The position numbers and the translations under genes were made by a program. The notes under the pieces are model-generated. The model made no database searches. It was given only the letters and a program-made list of their open reading frames with translations, and was not told the origin of the DNA. 64,000 nt of DNA from Paenibacillus maysiensis (GTDB lineage: Bacteria > Bacillota > Bacilli > Paenibacillales > Paenibacillaceae): NCBI RefSeq assembly GCF_000520815.1, contig NZ_ASRY01000285.1, positions 1 through 64,000 on the forward strand, given 5' to 3'. Positions 42,434-52,112 of this stretch are shown here, piece by piece (the first letter of the stretch is position 1; the number at the start of each line of letters is the position of its first letter).

Positions 42434-44992
42434 ATGTTCAATGTGACAGGATTGGATAACTGGAGGTTTAGGAACGCATCAGGTGATGAGTGGCTTAGCG
42501 CGAAAGTACCGGGATGTGTGCATACGGATCTTTTACGACATGGCAAAATTCCTGATCCTTTTATCGGAACGAACGAGGCAGAGGTACAATGGATTGACAA
42601 ACAGGACTGGGTATACGAAGCCTGTTTTGAAATGAATGCGGAACAGCTTCAGTGCCCATGTGTAGAACTGGTGCTGGAGGGCTTGGACACGTATGCGGAG
42701 GTAAAAGTGAACGGGCATCCCGTTTTGTCAGCCAACAATATGTTTCGGATGTGGAGACGGGATGTGAAGGCATGGATTCAGCAGGGGGAGAATCGGCTGG
42801 AAATCGTGTTCCGTTCTCCGGTAGCTGAGGATCTGCCCAAGCTGGAGCAACTGGGTTACGCTCTTCCCGCGCCAAATGATCAGTCCGAAGCAGGGGGGCT
42901 GACAGACAAAAAGGTAAGCGTTTTCGCACGTAAGGCTCCTTACCACTACGGCTGGGATTGGGGACCGAGGCTGGTGACAAGCGGCATTTGGAGACAGGTA
43001 AGGGTGGAGGCATGGTCTGGTCTGATTGTAAGAGACTTGTTTATCCGGCAGGATGAAATCAGTGCAGACGGAGCCAGACTCACGGCTGTGGCAGAGATCG
43101 AAAATGCGGGTGAGATCAGGGAAGCCGATCTTCGTATTTCCGCTGACGGGAGGGAGTGGTCGAAGCCTGTTCGTTTGTTGAAGGGAAGGCAAACGCAAAC
43201 GGTGGAGCTGGAGTTGTATATGGAGCAGCCAAAGCTGTGGTGGTGCCAGGGGCTGGGAGAGCCGCATCTATATACGTTTGCAGCCGAGCTTGTGGAGCGG
43301 GATGAAGGAGCTGTCATCGCGGAAAAAACGGTAAAGACGGGCTTGCGTTCCATTCGTCTTGTGCGTGAACGGGATGCCAAGGGAGAGAGCTTTTATTTTG
43401 AGCTGAACGGGGTTCCGGTGTTTGCGAAGGGAGCCAGCCATATTCCGAATGATAGCTTTACCACGGAAGTGACACGGGAGAGGTATCGACACGAGATTGC
43501 CAGCGCTGCTGCCTCTCATATGAATATGCTGCGGGTCTGGGGCGGTGGTATTTATGAGGAAGACATATTTTATGAGCTTTGTGACGAATACGGTTTATTG
43601 ATATGGCAGGATTTTATGTTTGCGTGCAGCATGTACCCGGGAGATCAGGCTTTTTTGGACAATGTGGCAAAGGAAGCGGAGGACAACATCAAGCGTCTGC
43701 GCAATCATCCATGTATCGCTTTATGGTGCGGCAATAATGAGATTGATTCGGCTTGGGCGCATTATGAGGAGAACGGGGGCTGGGGCTGGAAAAAGGATTA
43801 TACGCCAGCGCAGCGGGAGCGCTTGTGGTCTGATTATGAGACGCTCTTTCACCGAATTTTACCGGAAGTGGTACACATCTGGTCCCCGCAGACGGCATAT
43901 TGGCCCTCGTCTCCACTGATCGGCCTGTCTGGTGACCGAAATCAGCATGCTCATCCGTCTTCGACGGCGGGGGATGTTCATTACTGGGGCGTATGGCACA
44001 CATCTGAGCCGTTTGAAAATTACCATGTGCATGTGGGCCGTTTTATGAGTGAATATGGCTTTCAATCCTTTCCCGAATACAAGTCCGTGCGCTTCTATGC
44101 AGAAGAGAATGAGCTGGAGCTGGAATCAACAGTAATGCTGGCGCATCAGAAGAACGGGGCAGGCAATCGCCTGATTAAAGAATATATGGAACGGTACATG
44201 CGGGAGCCGAAGGATTTTAAAGCTTTTCTTCCCATGAGTCAGGTTTTACAGGCGGAAGCGATGAAAATGGCCATCGAGGCGCATCGGCGTCGCAAGCCTT
44301 ACTGCATGGGCACATTGTATTGGCAAATGAATGATTGCTGGCCCGTTGCCTCCTGGTCGAGTATGGACTATTTTGGTCGCTGGAAGGCGCTGCAATATAC
44401 GGCTAAGCGCAGCTTTGCCGATGTACTGCTGAGCGTAGCGGATACGGAGCAGGGTAATAAGGAGCTGCATATTGTCAACGATACGCTAAAACCTGTTCAG
44501 GGCACGCTGCGGCTGACGCTTTTGCATATTCGGGGTAGTAAGGCCATCCGTGAAGAGGATATTCAGGTAGAGCAGCAAGCTAATGCAGCGGGGCTGGTAC
44601 ATATATTGCTTGCCGACAAATGGCTGAATGGACAGAACCCTGCGGAGCATATGCTGGTCGCACGTCTGATAGAGAACGGTGAACAGGTGGCTTCCTGTGA
44701 AGTTTATTTTGCTGATACCAAAGAGATGGATTTGCCACAGCCGAATATTGAAGTGATAGAAGTACAGGGAAGCGGAGGAAGCCGCTTTAACCTTCGCTCG
44801 GATGTACTGGCGAGGCATGTATGGCTGTCAGCGGAGCAGGAAGGCATTTTCAGCGATAATCATCTGGATCTGGCTCCTGGTATTCCGAAAACGGTGGAAT
44901 TTTTGGCTCTGGGCAGGGGGGATTCGGGCTTTGAGACAGCTTCGCCGGGCAAGCTGACGGTATGTTCATTGGTAGATTGGATACAAGGTTAG
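42434..44992 (+). CDS. Glycoside hydrolase family 2 beta-mannosidase
   Basis: 852 residues from ATG 42434 (MFNVTGLDNWRFRNASGDEW), which has AGGGAGG 8 bases upstream; ATG 42398 also has a ribosome site and would add 12 residues. The N-terminal sugar-binding domain reads AKVPGCVHTDLLRHGKIPDP, then FARKAPYHYGWDWGPRLVTS, the beta-mannosidase block. The catalytic acid Glu is in IALWCGNNEIDSAW and the nucleophile Glu in GRFMSEYGFQSFPEYKS. No signal peptide, so it cleaves imported beta-mannosides. It follows a LacI regulator and fits mannan- or mannose-containing oligosaccharide use. Confidence 0.92.
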   Translation: MFNVTGLDNWRFRNASGDEWLSAKVPGCVHTDLLRHGKIPDPFIGTNEAEVQWIDKQDWVYEACFEMNAEQLQCPCVELVLEGLDTYAEVKVNGHPVLSANNMFRMWRRDVKAWIQQGENRLEIVFRSPVAEDLPKLEQLGYALPAPNDQSEAGGLTDKKVSVFARKAPYHYGWDWGPRLVTSGIWRQVRVEAWSGLIVRDLFIRQDEISADGARLTAVAEIENAGEIREADLRISADGREWSKPVRLLKGRQTQTVELELYMEQPKLWWCQGLGEPHLYTFAAELVERDEGAVIAEKTVKTGLRSIRLVRERDAKGESFYFELNGVPVFAKGASHIPNDSFTTEVTRERYRHEIASAAASHMNMLRVWGGGIYEEDIFYELCDEYGLLIWQDFMFACSMYPGDQAFLDNVAKEAEDNIKRLRNHPCIALWCGNNEIDSAWAHYEENGGWGWKKDYTPAQRERLWSDYETLFHRILPEVVHIWSPQTAYWPSSPLIGLSGDRNQHAHPSSTAGDVHYWGVWHTSEPFENYHVHVGRFMSEYGFQSFPEYKSVRFYAEENELELESTVMLAHQKNGAGNRLIKEYMERYMREPKDFKAFLPMSQVLQAEAMKMAIEAHRRRKPYCMGTLYWQMNDCWPVASWSSMDYFGRWKALQYTAKRSFADVLLSVADTEQGNKELHIVNDTLKPVQGTLRLTLLHIRGSKAIREEDIQVEQQANAAGLVHILLADKWLNGQNPAEHMLVARLIENGEQVASCEVYFADTKEMDLPQPNIEVIEVQGSGGSRFNLRSDVLARHVWLSAEQEGIFSDNHLDLAPGIPKTVEFLALGRGDSGFETASPGKLTVCSLVDWIQG

Positions 44993-45006
44993 AGAACAGC
45001 TTAGGT

Positions 45007-45042
45007 TTATCCGTACTTCATTTAGGCGGATAAGCCCTTTTT
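45007..45042 (+). terminator. Terminator after the beta-mannosidase
   Basis: TTATCCG (45007-45013) pairs with CGGATAA (45027-45033); CCCTTTTTG follows. Confidence 0.65.
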
Positions 45043-45291
45043 GCTGTATAAATGATTTTGTGATGATATGTATAGCGTTTTCATTATGTTAATATATTTA
45101 ACAGAAATGAGTTTTTGAATTGAATATCAACGGATATTTGTGAGAAATCTATCTATTCAGCCTCTAATTTTGGTAGAATAGGTTCAAAGTATAATCAAGA
45201 CCGCATTAAAGCTGACATCACGAGTATGCTTATTGTTGAACGAAGCTCTATAAAGAGGGTCATGGAAGCATTAGGCGGCAGGAGGGATATG

Positions 45292-47616
45292 ATGAGAAAG
45301 AGCTGGTACAGGAGATTGCTTTTTTCCTATTTCCCGATTTTTATGTTGACCGTGTCCATTCTCATTTTTTTATCCTTCCTGATCGTGAATGAGATATCAC
45401 GTAATGAGACGGGGAAGGCGAATCGGATCACGACCGGATTTGTGATGGACAGTGTGGAAAAGTCGCTGACGAAGGTAGAAATGGACGTATTAAGCGAGGC
45501 GGAAACCAATAAGAGCTACAGCTACTTTTTAAATGGACAGGCGCAGAGTGGCAGCACGATGTTGTATGGACTGGCAGGAAGCTTGCGTGCGCTCAAGGAT
45601 AATCATGAATTGGTACATTCCATTTATATTTACAGGATGAAGGATCAAAAGGTACTAACCAGGAGCGGCCTTCAGGATGCCAAGACATTTGGCGATTATC
45701 CGTATATCGAGCAGGCACTGCGGTCTGAGGATCGGCAGTGGTCACCTGTGCGGGAATGGAAGGAGCCGGGCAAACATACGTCAGATCGTGTGATTTCGAT
45801 GCATAAGCGGCTTCCGTTGCCGTTCGGGGGACAAGGGCTGCTGGTAATCAATATCGGTGTGTATCCGTTGGAGCAAATGATTGGTCAAATGACGAATCCG
45901 GCGGTTTCTTATCTGGTGATTAAGGATGGCGAAGGGCATACGATCTACCCGGCTGCATCCGACGCAGGAGGAGCTGTAAAAGAGGAAGACGGACAGCAAT
46001 TGACTCATTTGCCGTCGGCTAGACTAGGCTGGAGCTTCGAAAGTGGCATTCGTGCCGGGCAACTGTTCGAGTGGGTGTCTGTCATTTCTTACGTTTGGAT
46101 TGTGCTCGGGCTGGCTGTTGTCGTCTTGGCAGTAGTTTACATTATCTATGTAACACGCAGAAATTACCGACCGATTCAACTGATGATGCAGCGCATTCAA
46201 CAATTGCCGGGCAGTCCTGATGAGGGAACCAACAAGGATGAGCTGTGGATGATTGATCACGCGCTGCAAAGTCTGATTCGGCAAACGGTCGATTATGAAC
46301 AGCAAGAGTATGCGAATGTACTTATTCGGCGACGGCAATTGTTCCTTGATCTGATGGAAGGTACAACCATGGAAACGGCCACAGTGCGTTTGGATAATCT
46401 GTCTCCTTTTGTGGACGATACTCAGAGAGAGGCTATCCGTGTCTACGCTGTCATGGTGGTAGAACTGCATGATCTGGAACTGGAGCAGCCGTACACAACC
46501 GAAGGACCACAAGCGGGCAACAGAAGTTCGAATGAGCATGGAAGTGAAGATCAACGTCTGAGCCTGTCGTTGCTGGGTGTGATGCAGGAGCTTGCAGCCA
46601 CTTATGGTTGGCAGGGCTGGGCAGAATGGATGAGCCGCGAAAGAATTGCCATTTTGCTAAGAAAAGAGGATGATGACGGGGAAGGGTTGCTGGCTGTGAA
46701 GCTGCAGGAGATGGCGCAAACGGGCTGCGAGTGGCTACAGGGCCATCTGGGTGTACAGCTCACCATCGGAATTGGCGGTCAAACTCACGAGTTGGAGTAT
46801 ATTAAGGATTCCTATCGGGCGGCTGTTTCTGCCCTTCGGTATCGGTTAACGCTCGGGGTGCACGATATTGTGATTAGTGACCAGGTTCCGCAGGACAATG
46901 AAATTCCGTTATATACGTATCTGCCGCTGATTTCGGAGACCATCCGTTCTTTTCGGTTGGCCAGCCATGATTGGCGTGGACGGTTGGAAGGTCTATTCGC
47001 ATCGATGGAAACGGACAAGTTGAAGGATGGGGATATTTTAACCGTGATTCAGTGGCTACAAGAGCTGCTGGAACGGGAAATGCGCGAGATGAAGGACGTG
47101 TCGGGTGCGCTGGATCGTTATTTTAACGGGCCGGAGGCGGAGAGATGGAGATTTGAGGTAGAGTCTGCTCCTTCGCTGGCCCTGATGCACACTCTGCTGC
47201 TGGAGCACATGACCACCGTGTACCGTACTTATGTTGCAGCCAGTGAAACCAAGAGCTATCGGGCTATGGTCAGTGAGATGAAACAATATATTGAAGAGCA
47301 TTATACGAATCCGGATTTATCTTTGAATCATTTGAGCGAACGTTTTGATGTGTCGCCTAAATATGCCAGTCATTTGTTTAAAACCGAGTTTGATATGAAA
47401 TTCGTGGATTTTTTGACCCGGTTGCGTATGAACCATGCCCAGCAAATGCTGTGTAACACTACAGAGACGGTTCAGCACATTGCAACCCAGGTCGGTTATG
47501 CCAATTCGATTACCTTTGGACGGGTGTTTAAGCGTGTGGTTGGTGTCACGCCGGGAGATTATCGCAAGCTGAGATTGAAGCCGGAAGATTCATCATTAAC
47601 AGGGGGAGCGCTTTAG
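45292..47616 (+). CDS. Membrane-bound AraC family regulator
   Basis: 774 residues from ATG 45292, 6 bases after AGGAGG; the ATG just before it is too close. A membrane segment (FPIFMLTVSILIFLSFLIV) opens, an extracellular sensor of about 250 residues follows, then a second membrane segment (SYVWIVLGLAVVVLAVVYII) near residue 280. The cytoplasmic part ends in two AraC helix-turn-helix units: SLNHLSERFDVSPKYASHLF and VQHIATQVGYANSITFGRVF. This YesN/YtdP-like layout is common next to LplABC transporters in Paenibacillus and would sense a sugar outside the cell. The likely target is the ABC operon at 50475. Confidence 0.9.
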   Translation: MRKSWYRRLLFSYFPIFMLTVSILIFLSFLIVNEISRNETGKANRITTGFVMDSVEKSLTKVEMDVLSEAETNKSYSYFLNGQAQSGSTMLYGLAGSLRALKDNHELVHSIYIYRMKDQKVLTRSGLQDAKTFGDYPYIEQALRSEDRQWSPVREWKEPGKHTSDRVISMHKRLPLPFGGQGLLVINIGVYPLEQMIGQMTNPAVSYLVIKDGEGHTIYPAASDAGGAVKEEDGQQLTHLPSARLGWSFESGIRAGQLFEWVSVISYVWIVLGLAVVVLAVVYIIYVTRRNYRPIQLMMQRIQQLPGSPDEGTNKDELWMIDHALQSLIRQTVDYEQQEYANVLIRRRQLFLDLMEGTTMETATVRLDNLSPFVDDTQREAIRVYAVMVVELHDLELEQPYTTEGPQAGNRSSNEHGSEDQRLSLSLLGVMQELAATYGWQGWAEWMSRERIAILLRKEDDDGEGLLAVKLQEMAQTGCEWLQGHLGVQLTIGIGGQTHELEYIKDSYRAAVSALRYRLTLGVHDIVISDQVPQDNEIPLYTYLPLISETIRSFRLASHDWRGRLEGLFASMETDKLKDGDILTVIQWLQELLEREMREMKDVSGALDRYFNGPEAERWRFEVESAPSLALMHTLLLEHMTTVYRTYVAASETKSYRAMVSEMKQYIEEHYTNPDLSLNHLSERFDVSPKYASHLFKTEFDMKFVDFLTRLRMNHAQQMLCNTTETVQHIATQVGYANSITFGRVFKRVVGVTPGDYRKLRLKPEDSSLTGGAL

Positions 47617-47630
47617 GCGCTCGCCTTTTT
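47606..47630 (+). terminator. Terminator overlapping the AraC stop codon
   Basis: GAGCGC pairs with GCGCTC around a TTTAG loop that contains the TAG stop (47614-47616); GCCTTTTT follows. The stop codon of the gene is inside the hairpin. Confidence 0.75.
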
Positions 47631-47805
47631 AGCATTTTATTCGTTAAAAGGCGGGCAGACGGTGTCGGTTTATGGAGCGGAATTTAGTTTATTGCGGCAC
47701 AGGAGGACAAATGCGATACTTATGTCCATATCTTGAACCTACAGGGCGTCAACGGCCGATGTATTGGCAGGCATGAGGGCGAACCGGAATGACGGAGGAT
47801 GGGCT

Positions 47806-48852
47806 ATGGCGGACATAGATGTACAAAAGCAATATGGGGATGAGCCGAAGGCTTCCGGCTGGGCGGCAGGCATTGATGTCGGCGGGACGAAGACGCTGAT
47901 CTGTATCGGTACAGCGGAACGGAAAGTGGTGGTGAGGCATAGAATTCCGACGGTGCATACGAAGGATGCAGCCTTTTTCTTTGAAAGTCTGTTCGGGGAG
48001 CTGGAAAGCTGTCTGGAGCAGGAAGGCTTGACGCTAGAGCAATTACAAGGAATCGGGATCGGCTTTCCCGGTGTGGTAGATAACGATAGCGGCAGGATCA
48101 CTCACGCCCCGGCGCTCCAATGGAGCATGCACGACAGTGCACATGACAGTGGTACGCATGGCGGTATACGATCTGTCGTTGGACAGCGCTATAGCGGACG
48201 CTTGGTGCTGGATAATGATGTAAATATGGCTGCGTTGGGAGAGCAATGGCTGGGCGCAGCGCGGGGATTACGTCATGTACTGATGGTAACGGTAGGCACA
48301 GGCATTGGAAGTGGTCTTATTTTGAACGGGGAGCTATACAAGGGAGCCGCAGGCGGAGCTGGGGAAATGGCCTACTGGATTGCAGGTGAAGAACAGGCGC
48401 GGCAAGCGGCAGAGCGAAGAGGGACGGACGAGTTCGGTGTGTTCGAATCTTTAACGTCGGGTACGGCAATAACACACAGTGTAAAATCGGCGCTTGCGTC
48501 CGGCATACCAGGTACGCACATGGTACGGCTGGCGGATGGCCAACGGGACCATGTTGGGGCGCGACATGTTCTGCAAGCGGCAGCCGAAGGTGATGTGGAA
48601 GCACAGACGATTCTGGAGCCTGCGCTGGCTTATATGGCGATGGCTCTGACGAATGTGATCAGCTTGCTGAACCCGGAAATGATCGTTGTAGGCGGCGGTG
48701 TGGCTGAAGGGAGCACGTATTATTTGGATGAAATTCGGCAAAGAGTAGCCTTATGGACGGACATTCCTTGTACCATTGTACCTGCTGGGCTGGGTAATGA
48801 AGCCGGGGCCATCGGAGCGCTGGCGACGATTCTGGGCAGCGCGGTACGCTAA
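47806..48852 (+). CDS. ROK family sugar kinase
   Basis: 348 residues from ATG 47806, with GGAGGA 6 bases upstream; the frame to 47764 is unsupported. Phosphate-1 motif AAGIDVGGTKTLICIG, Asp and second-phosphate region RLVLDNDVNMAALGEQWLGA, and GTGIGSGLILNG are clear. The zinc motif of typical ROK kinases (G-H-x-C-x-C-G-x-x-G-C-x-E) is absent; after GGAGEMAYW the chain runs to FGVFESLTSGTAI. Some ROK subfamilies lack the zinc. It would phosphorylate a hexose, probably mannose, released by the beta-mannosidase (inference). Confidence 0.85.
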   Translation: MADIDVQKQYGDEPKASGWAAGIDVGGTKTLICIGTAERKVVVRHRIPTVHTKDAAFFFESLFGELESCLEQEGLTLEQLQGIGIGFPGVVDNDSGRITHAPALQWSMHDSAHDSGTHGGIRSVVGQRYSGRLVLDNDVNMAALGEQWLGAARGLRHVLMVTVGTGIGSGLILNGELYKGAAGGAGEMAYWIAGEEQARQAAERRGTDEFGVFESLTSGTAITHSVKSALASGIPGTHMVRLADGQRDHVGARHVLQAAAEGDVEAQTILEPALAYMAMALTNVISLLNPEMIVVGGGVAEGSTYYLDEIRQRVALWTDIPCTIVPAGLGNEAGAIGALATILGSAVR

Positions 48853-48871
48853 ACAACAGGGAGGATTCCAG

Positions 48872-50083
48872 ATGGTTGGCTCACAAATGCTGAAGCTGCG
48901 AGGCTTTTATTTGTTTATTGGTTTAGCAGGGGGGATGTTTAACCCGTATTTGACCTTATTGCTGGTTCAGAACGGGTTGACGAGTACCAGTGTTGGTGCG
49001 CTGATGGCGATCGGTACGCTGGTATCCATTCTGGTTCAGCCAATATGGGGAATTATTGTGGATCAATACCGTCAAATGCGGCTGGTGCTTATTTTGAGTG
49101 TAGCGGTCCCAGGGGTCATAGCGGTATGTTATCAGTCGGAGCATTTTGTGCTGATGGCGCTTGTCTATTCGATCATGGCTATATTCACGGCAACACAGGC
49201 GCCGATCGCTGATTCTTATGCGATCGTGACAGCAAAAAAGGTAGGGGCGACCTACGGCAGCATACGATTTATGGCGAGTATAGGTAACGCGGTGGGCGGT
49301 TATGCCGGGGGGCTGTTCGTGTCGCTTCTATCGGTGTCCCTGATTTGGGTGCCTTTTTTGGTACTGAACGGTCTTGCGGCCTTGACGGCACTGGCGCTTC
49401 CGAAAAATACGGAGGAAGATCTGGCGTTGCGCAAATCGTTTTCTGACGGTATCGGTCAATTAATCCGTAACAGGACGTTTTTAATATTTTTGGGTGGCAG
49501 CTTTTTGGTGAATCAGACGTTGACCGCATTTAACACCTATTTTGTACTGGCTTTTAAAATGTCGGGAGGACCTACGGGGTTGGTCGGGGTTGCTCTGCTG
49601 GTTGCTTCCATTACGAATGTGCCCTCCATGCTGCTGGCTTCCCGGGTGATTCGCAGGATTGGGCTGGAGAGAACCCTTTTGCTAGGGGCTGTAGCCTATA
49701 TGCTGCGCTGGGGAGTTCAACTGGCATTTCCTGATCCTGCGGTTATGATTGCTGTGCAGGTGTTGCACGGGCTGTCGTTTGGATTTTTCTACATTGCGGC
49801 CGTTGAATATGTATCGCATGTGACGGAGAAGGATATGCAGGCCACCGGACAAAGCGTGTTCAATATGGTATTCGCCGGACTGGCGGGCATTGTAGGTAAT
49901 CTGTTGAATGGATACCTCCTTCATGCCGGGGGACCGCAGCTTATGAACCTGGCTTGTCTGATCAGCGCGACCTTAGGTGCGTTAATGATGGTTTATGTAT
50001 CACGCAGCCGTAAGGATGGGAAGACGGGGAAGGTGCGCAAGTTATCCATGAGTCTTCCATCAGAGGCTTCGGCGCAGGAGTAG
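48872..50083 (+). CDS. MFS transporter near the ROK kinase
   Basis: 403 residues from ATG 48872, with GGAGGATTCC upstream, 19 bp after the ROK stop, so the two genes are co-transcribed. Twelve membrane segments; FYLFIGLAGGMFNPYLTLLL opens and the motif-A-like loop is GIIVDQYRQMRLVLIL. VGATYGSIRFMASIGNAVGG in the middle resembles the MFS_1-like/3-phenylpropionate transporter group. It may import a sugar or export one; direction cannot be read. A strong terminator follows. Confidence 0.8.
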   Translation: MVGSQMLKLRGFYLFIGLAGGMFNPYLTLLLVQNGLTSTSVGALMAIGTLVSILVQPIWGIIVDQYRQMRLVLILSVAVPGVIAVCYQSEHFVLMALVYSIMAIFTATQAPIADSYAIVTAKKVGATYGSIRFMASIGNAVGGYAGGLFVSLLSVSLIWVPFLVLNGLAALTALALPKNTEEDLALRKSFSDGIGQLIRNRTFLIFLGGSFLVNQTLTAFNTYFVLAFKMSGGPTGLVGVALLVASITNVPSMLLASRVIRRIGLERTLLLGAVAYMLRWGVQLAFPDPAVMIAVQVLHGLSFGFFYIAAVEYVSHVTEKDMQATGQSVFNMVFAGLAGIVGNLLNGYLLHAGGPQLMNLACLISATLGALMMVYVSRSRKDGKTGKVRKLSMSLPSEASAQE

Positions 50084-50127
50084 TATAGTGAAGCTACTGC
50101 ATCGTTAAAACTTAACAAAACACAGAG

Positions 50128-50167
50128 AGCATCCTAACCCTGATGAGAGGGAGGATGCTTTTTTTGC
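50128..50167 (+). terminator. Terminator after the ROK/MFS operon
   Basis: AGCATCCT pairs with AGGATGCT, then seven T. Confidence 0.9.
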
Positions 50168-50287
50168 GTAAAAGCAACTTTTAAGTTACTTGATATGACA
50201 ATATACCTAACATGATTTGAACAGAGAAAATAGTTTATTCGCAGGAAAATAGTGATCTTTTATAAAAGTAAGCGTTTTATCATATTT

Positions 50288-50301
50288 GGTAATCGCTTTC
50301 A
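50288..50301 (+). promoter_or_regulatory. cre-like site upstream of the LplABC-type operon
   Basis: GGTAATCGCTTTCA matches TGWAANCGNTNWCA except at the first base. A second weaker box, AGTAAGCGTTTTAT, lies about 20 bp upstream. Confidence 0.45.
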
Positions 50302-50474
50302 TCTAAACTGTTTATGATCGGGAAACTAGTTTATTGTCAGTTTTCCTACGGTCATGTCATACTAAGGCACATCCCGGACCCACAAGGGACAGACACATGC
50401 CGATGCATGATATGCCATAACCTTCTGATAAGAAGAGGGGCGAACGGGAAAAGCAGACAAAGGGGTGTTCAGGA

Positions 50475-52082
50475 ATGAGAGGAAATAAGGCTGGAGGAAC
50501 TTTGAAGAAGCTGCGTCTGCTGCTTGCAGCTACGGTTGCACTGTCGGTTGTATTGAGTGGATGCTCGTCGGGTGAGGCGGACAAAAATTCGACGGCTACC
50601 GGAGACAAGGGTGGTTCATTGAAGGTTGAAATTTTTGATAGAGGCAACACACCTCAAGGCTACACCATTACTGACAGCTATTTAACCCGTTATGCAAAAG
50701 AGAACTTTGGCAAACCCAACAATATTGATCTATCGTATGTGCCTGTTCAGCGCTCGGAAGAGGTCACCAAGCTGAATGTCCTGATGGCGAGCGGCGGCGA
50801 TGTACCTGATATCGTATTCACTTACGATTCCGGCACTTTTGAGCGGTACGCAGAGCAAGGTGGGCTGACAGATTTGACTCCGCTACTGAATGAGTATGGC
50901 CCGAATCTCAAAAAATTCCTCGGTGAAGATACGCTGAGCTACGGTCAGGTGGAAGGCAAGCAGTTCGCCATTCCGGGTAAGCGTACTATTTTAGGGAAAT
51001 ATTCTTCCTTCATACGCCAGGATTGGCTCGATACACTGAAAATGCCTGTCCCTAAAACGACAGACGAATTATATAACACGCTCAAAGCGTTCAAGGAAAA
51101 AGACCCCGGCAAGACCGGCGGCAAGGTGGTTCCACTGGGTATGACGATGGAGCCGGGACAATATGATTCGCTGCTGTGGTCTTTTATCAAGCCGGTGACG
51201 GATGAGCAGAAATATACGCTGACTCAAAAGCTGGGTTCCCGTGATTATCCGATCCTGCTACCTGGATTCAAGGATGGAGTTCAGTTTATGAACAAGCTTT
51301 ACAATGAAGATCTGATCAGCAAGGACTTCGGTCTGGATAAGGATAAAAAACAACTGACTCAGGATATTCAAAGCGGTAATACCGGCTTTTTCAGTGAAGA
51401 TTACGACAACATTTTTTACAACGACTCCGCTTATGCAAACCTGTTGGCCAACCAGCCGAAAGCCAAGCTGACTCCGATGGACCCGTACACCAACAGCGAG
51501 GGCAAGCATGCCAAGCCGGAATTTGCATCCAATGGCCTGTACATTATGGTACCTAAATCCAGTGAGCATGCGATTGAGGCGATTAAGTACCTTGATTGGA
51601 TGTCTTCCGAGAAGGTGCTACTCGATATGCAGAACGGTGTAGAGGGTGAAAATTATACCTTGAAGGACGGAATCCCGGTTGCCAAGGAAAATCCGACACA
51701 AGAAGCACAGGACCGTATCTATAATCAGGGCGATGTGGTTATCGTTGCGAACGGCAAAATTGCAGGCGATGATGAGAAAAACAAGGAAGCCTTTATTCTG
51801 GGCATGCCGTCTCAGTTCCAGGAGGATGTACGTAAAGCGATGGATATTTCCAACACGGATACCGTGCCTCCGCTGAAATTTGACCATCCGATCAAATCCG
51901 AATCCAAATACAGCAACTCGCTACTGGACAAGTTTGATGAAATGGTTGTCAAATCGGTGATGGCACCATCGGCACAATTTGATGCGACCTTTGAAGCGGC
52001 ATTGAAGGATTATATGGCAAGCGGCGGTCAAGCGATACTGGATGAGCGCACAGAGGCTTACAAGGCCATGACAGGCAAGTAA
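50475..52082 (+). CDS. Sugar ABC transporter binding lipoprotein (LplA type)
   Basis: 535 residues, ATG after AAAGGGG. The lipobox is VVLSGCSSGE. VTKLNVLMASGGDVPDIVFT, YAEQGGLTDLTPLLNEYGPN and LYIMVPKSSEHAIEAIKYLD follow, as in the long LplA family. It is the binding protein for the two permeases encoded directly behind it. The AraC regulator upstream and the isomerase downstream suggest an oligosaccharide of unusual composition. Confidence 0.88.
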   Translation: MRGNKAGGTLKKLRLLLAATVALSVVLSGCSSGEADKNSTATGDKGGSLKVEIFDRGNTPQGYTITDSYLTRYAKENFGKPNNIDLSYVPVQRSEEVTKLNVLMASGGDVPDIVFTYDSGTFERYAEQGGLTDLTPLLNEYGPNLKKFLGEDTLSYGQVEGKQFAIPGKRTILGKYSSFIRQDWLDTLKMPVPKTTDELYNTLKAFKEKDPGKTGGKVVPLGMTMEPGQYDSLLWSFIKPVTDEQKYTLTQKLGSRDYPILLPGFKDGVQFMNKLYNEDLISKDFGLDKDKKQLTQDIQSGNTGFFSEDYDNIFYNDSAYANLLANQPKAKLTPMDPYTNSEGKHAKPEFASNGLYIMVPKSSEHAIEAIKYLDWMSSEKVLLDMQNGVEGENYTLKDGIPVAKENPTQEAQDRIYNQGDVVIVANGKIAGDDEKNKEAFILGMPSQFQEDVRKAMDISNTDTVPPLKFDHPIKSESKYSNSLLDKFDEMVVKSVMAPSAQFDATFEAALKDYMASGGQAILDERTEAYKAMTGK

Positions 52083-52112
52083 GAAGGCGGAACGTAAAGG
52101 AGGAGACAGCGC

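Larger units (their letters stand above)
50084..50474 (+). other. Promoter region of the LplABC-type operon
   Basis: Contains the ROK/MFS terminator (50128-50167) and two LacI/CcpA-type boxes: AGTAAGCGTTTTAT near 50268 and GGTAATCGCTTTCA at 50288. TAGTTTATT occurs twice (50231 and 50328). No gene. Confidence 0.4.

Noticed and set aside
42728-43267. 179-codon minus-strand frame inside the beta-mannosidase
   Set aside because: Shadow frame rich in Pro, Ser and Leu, as expected from the reverse of a GC-rich gene.
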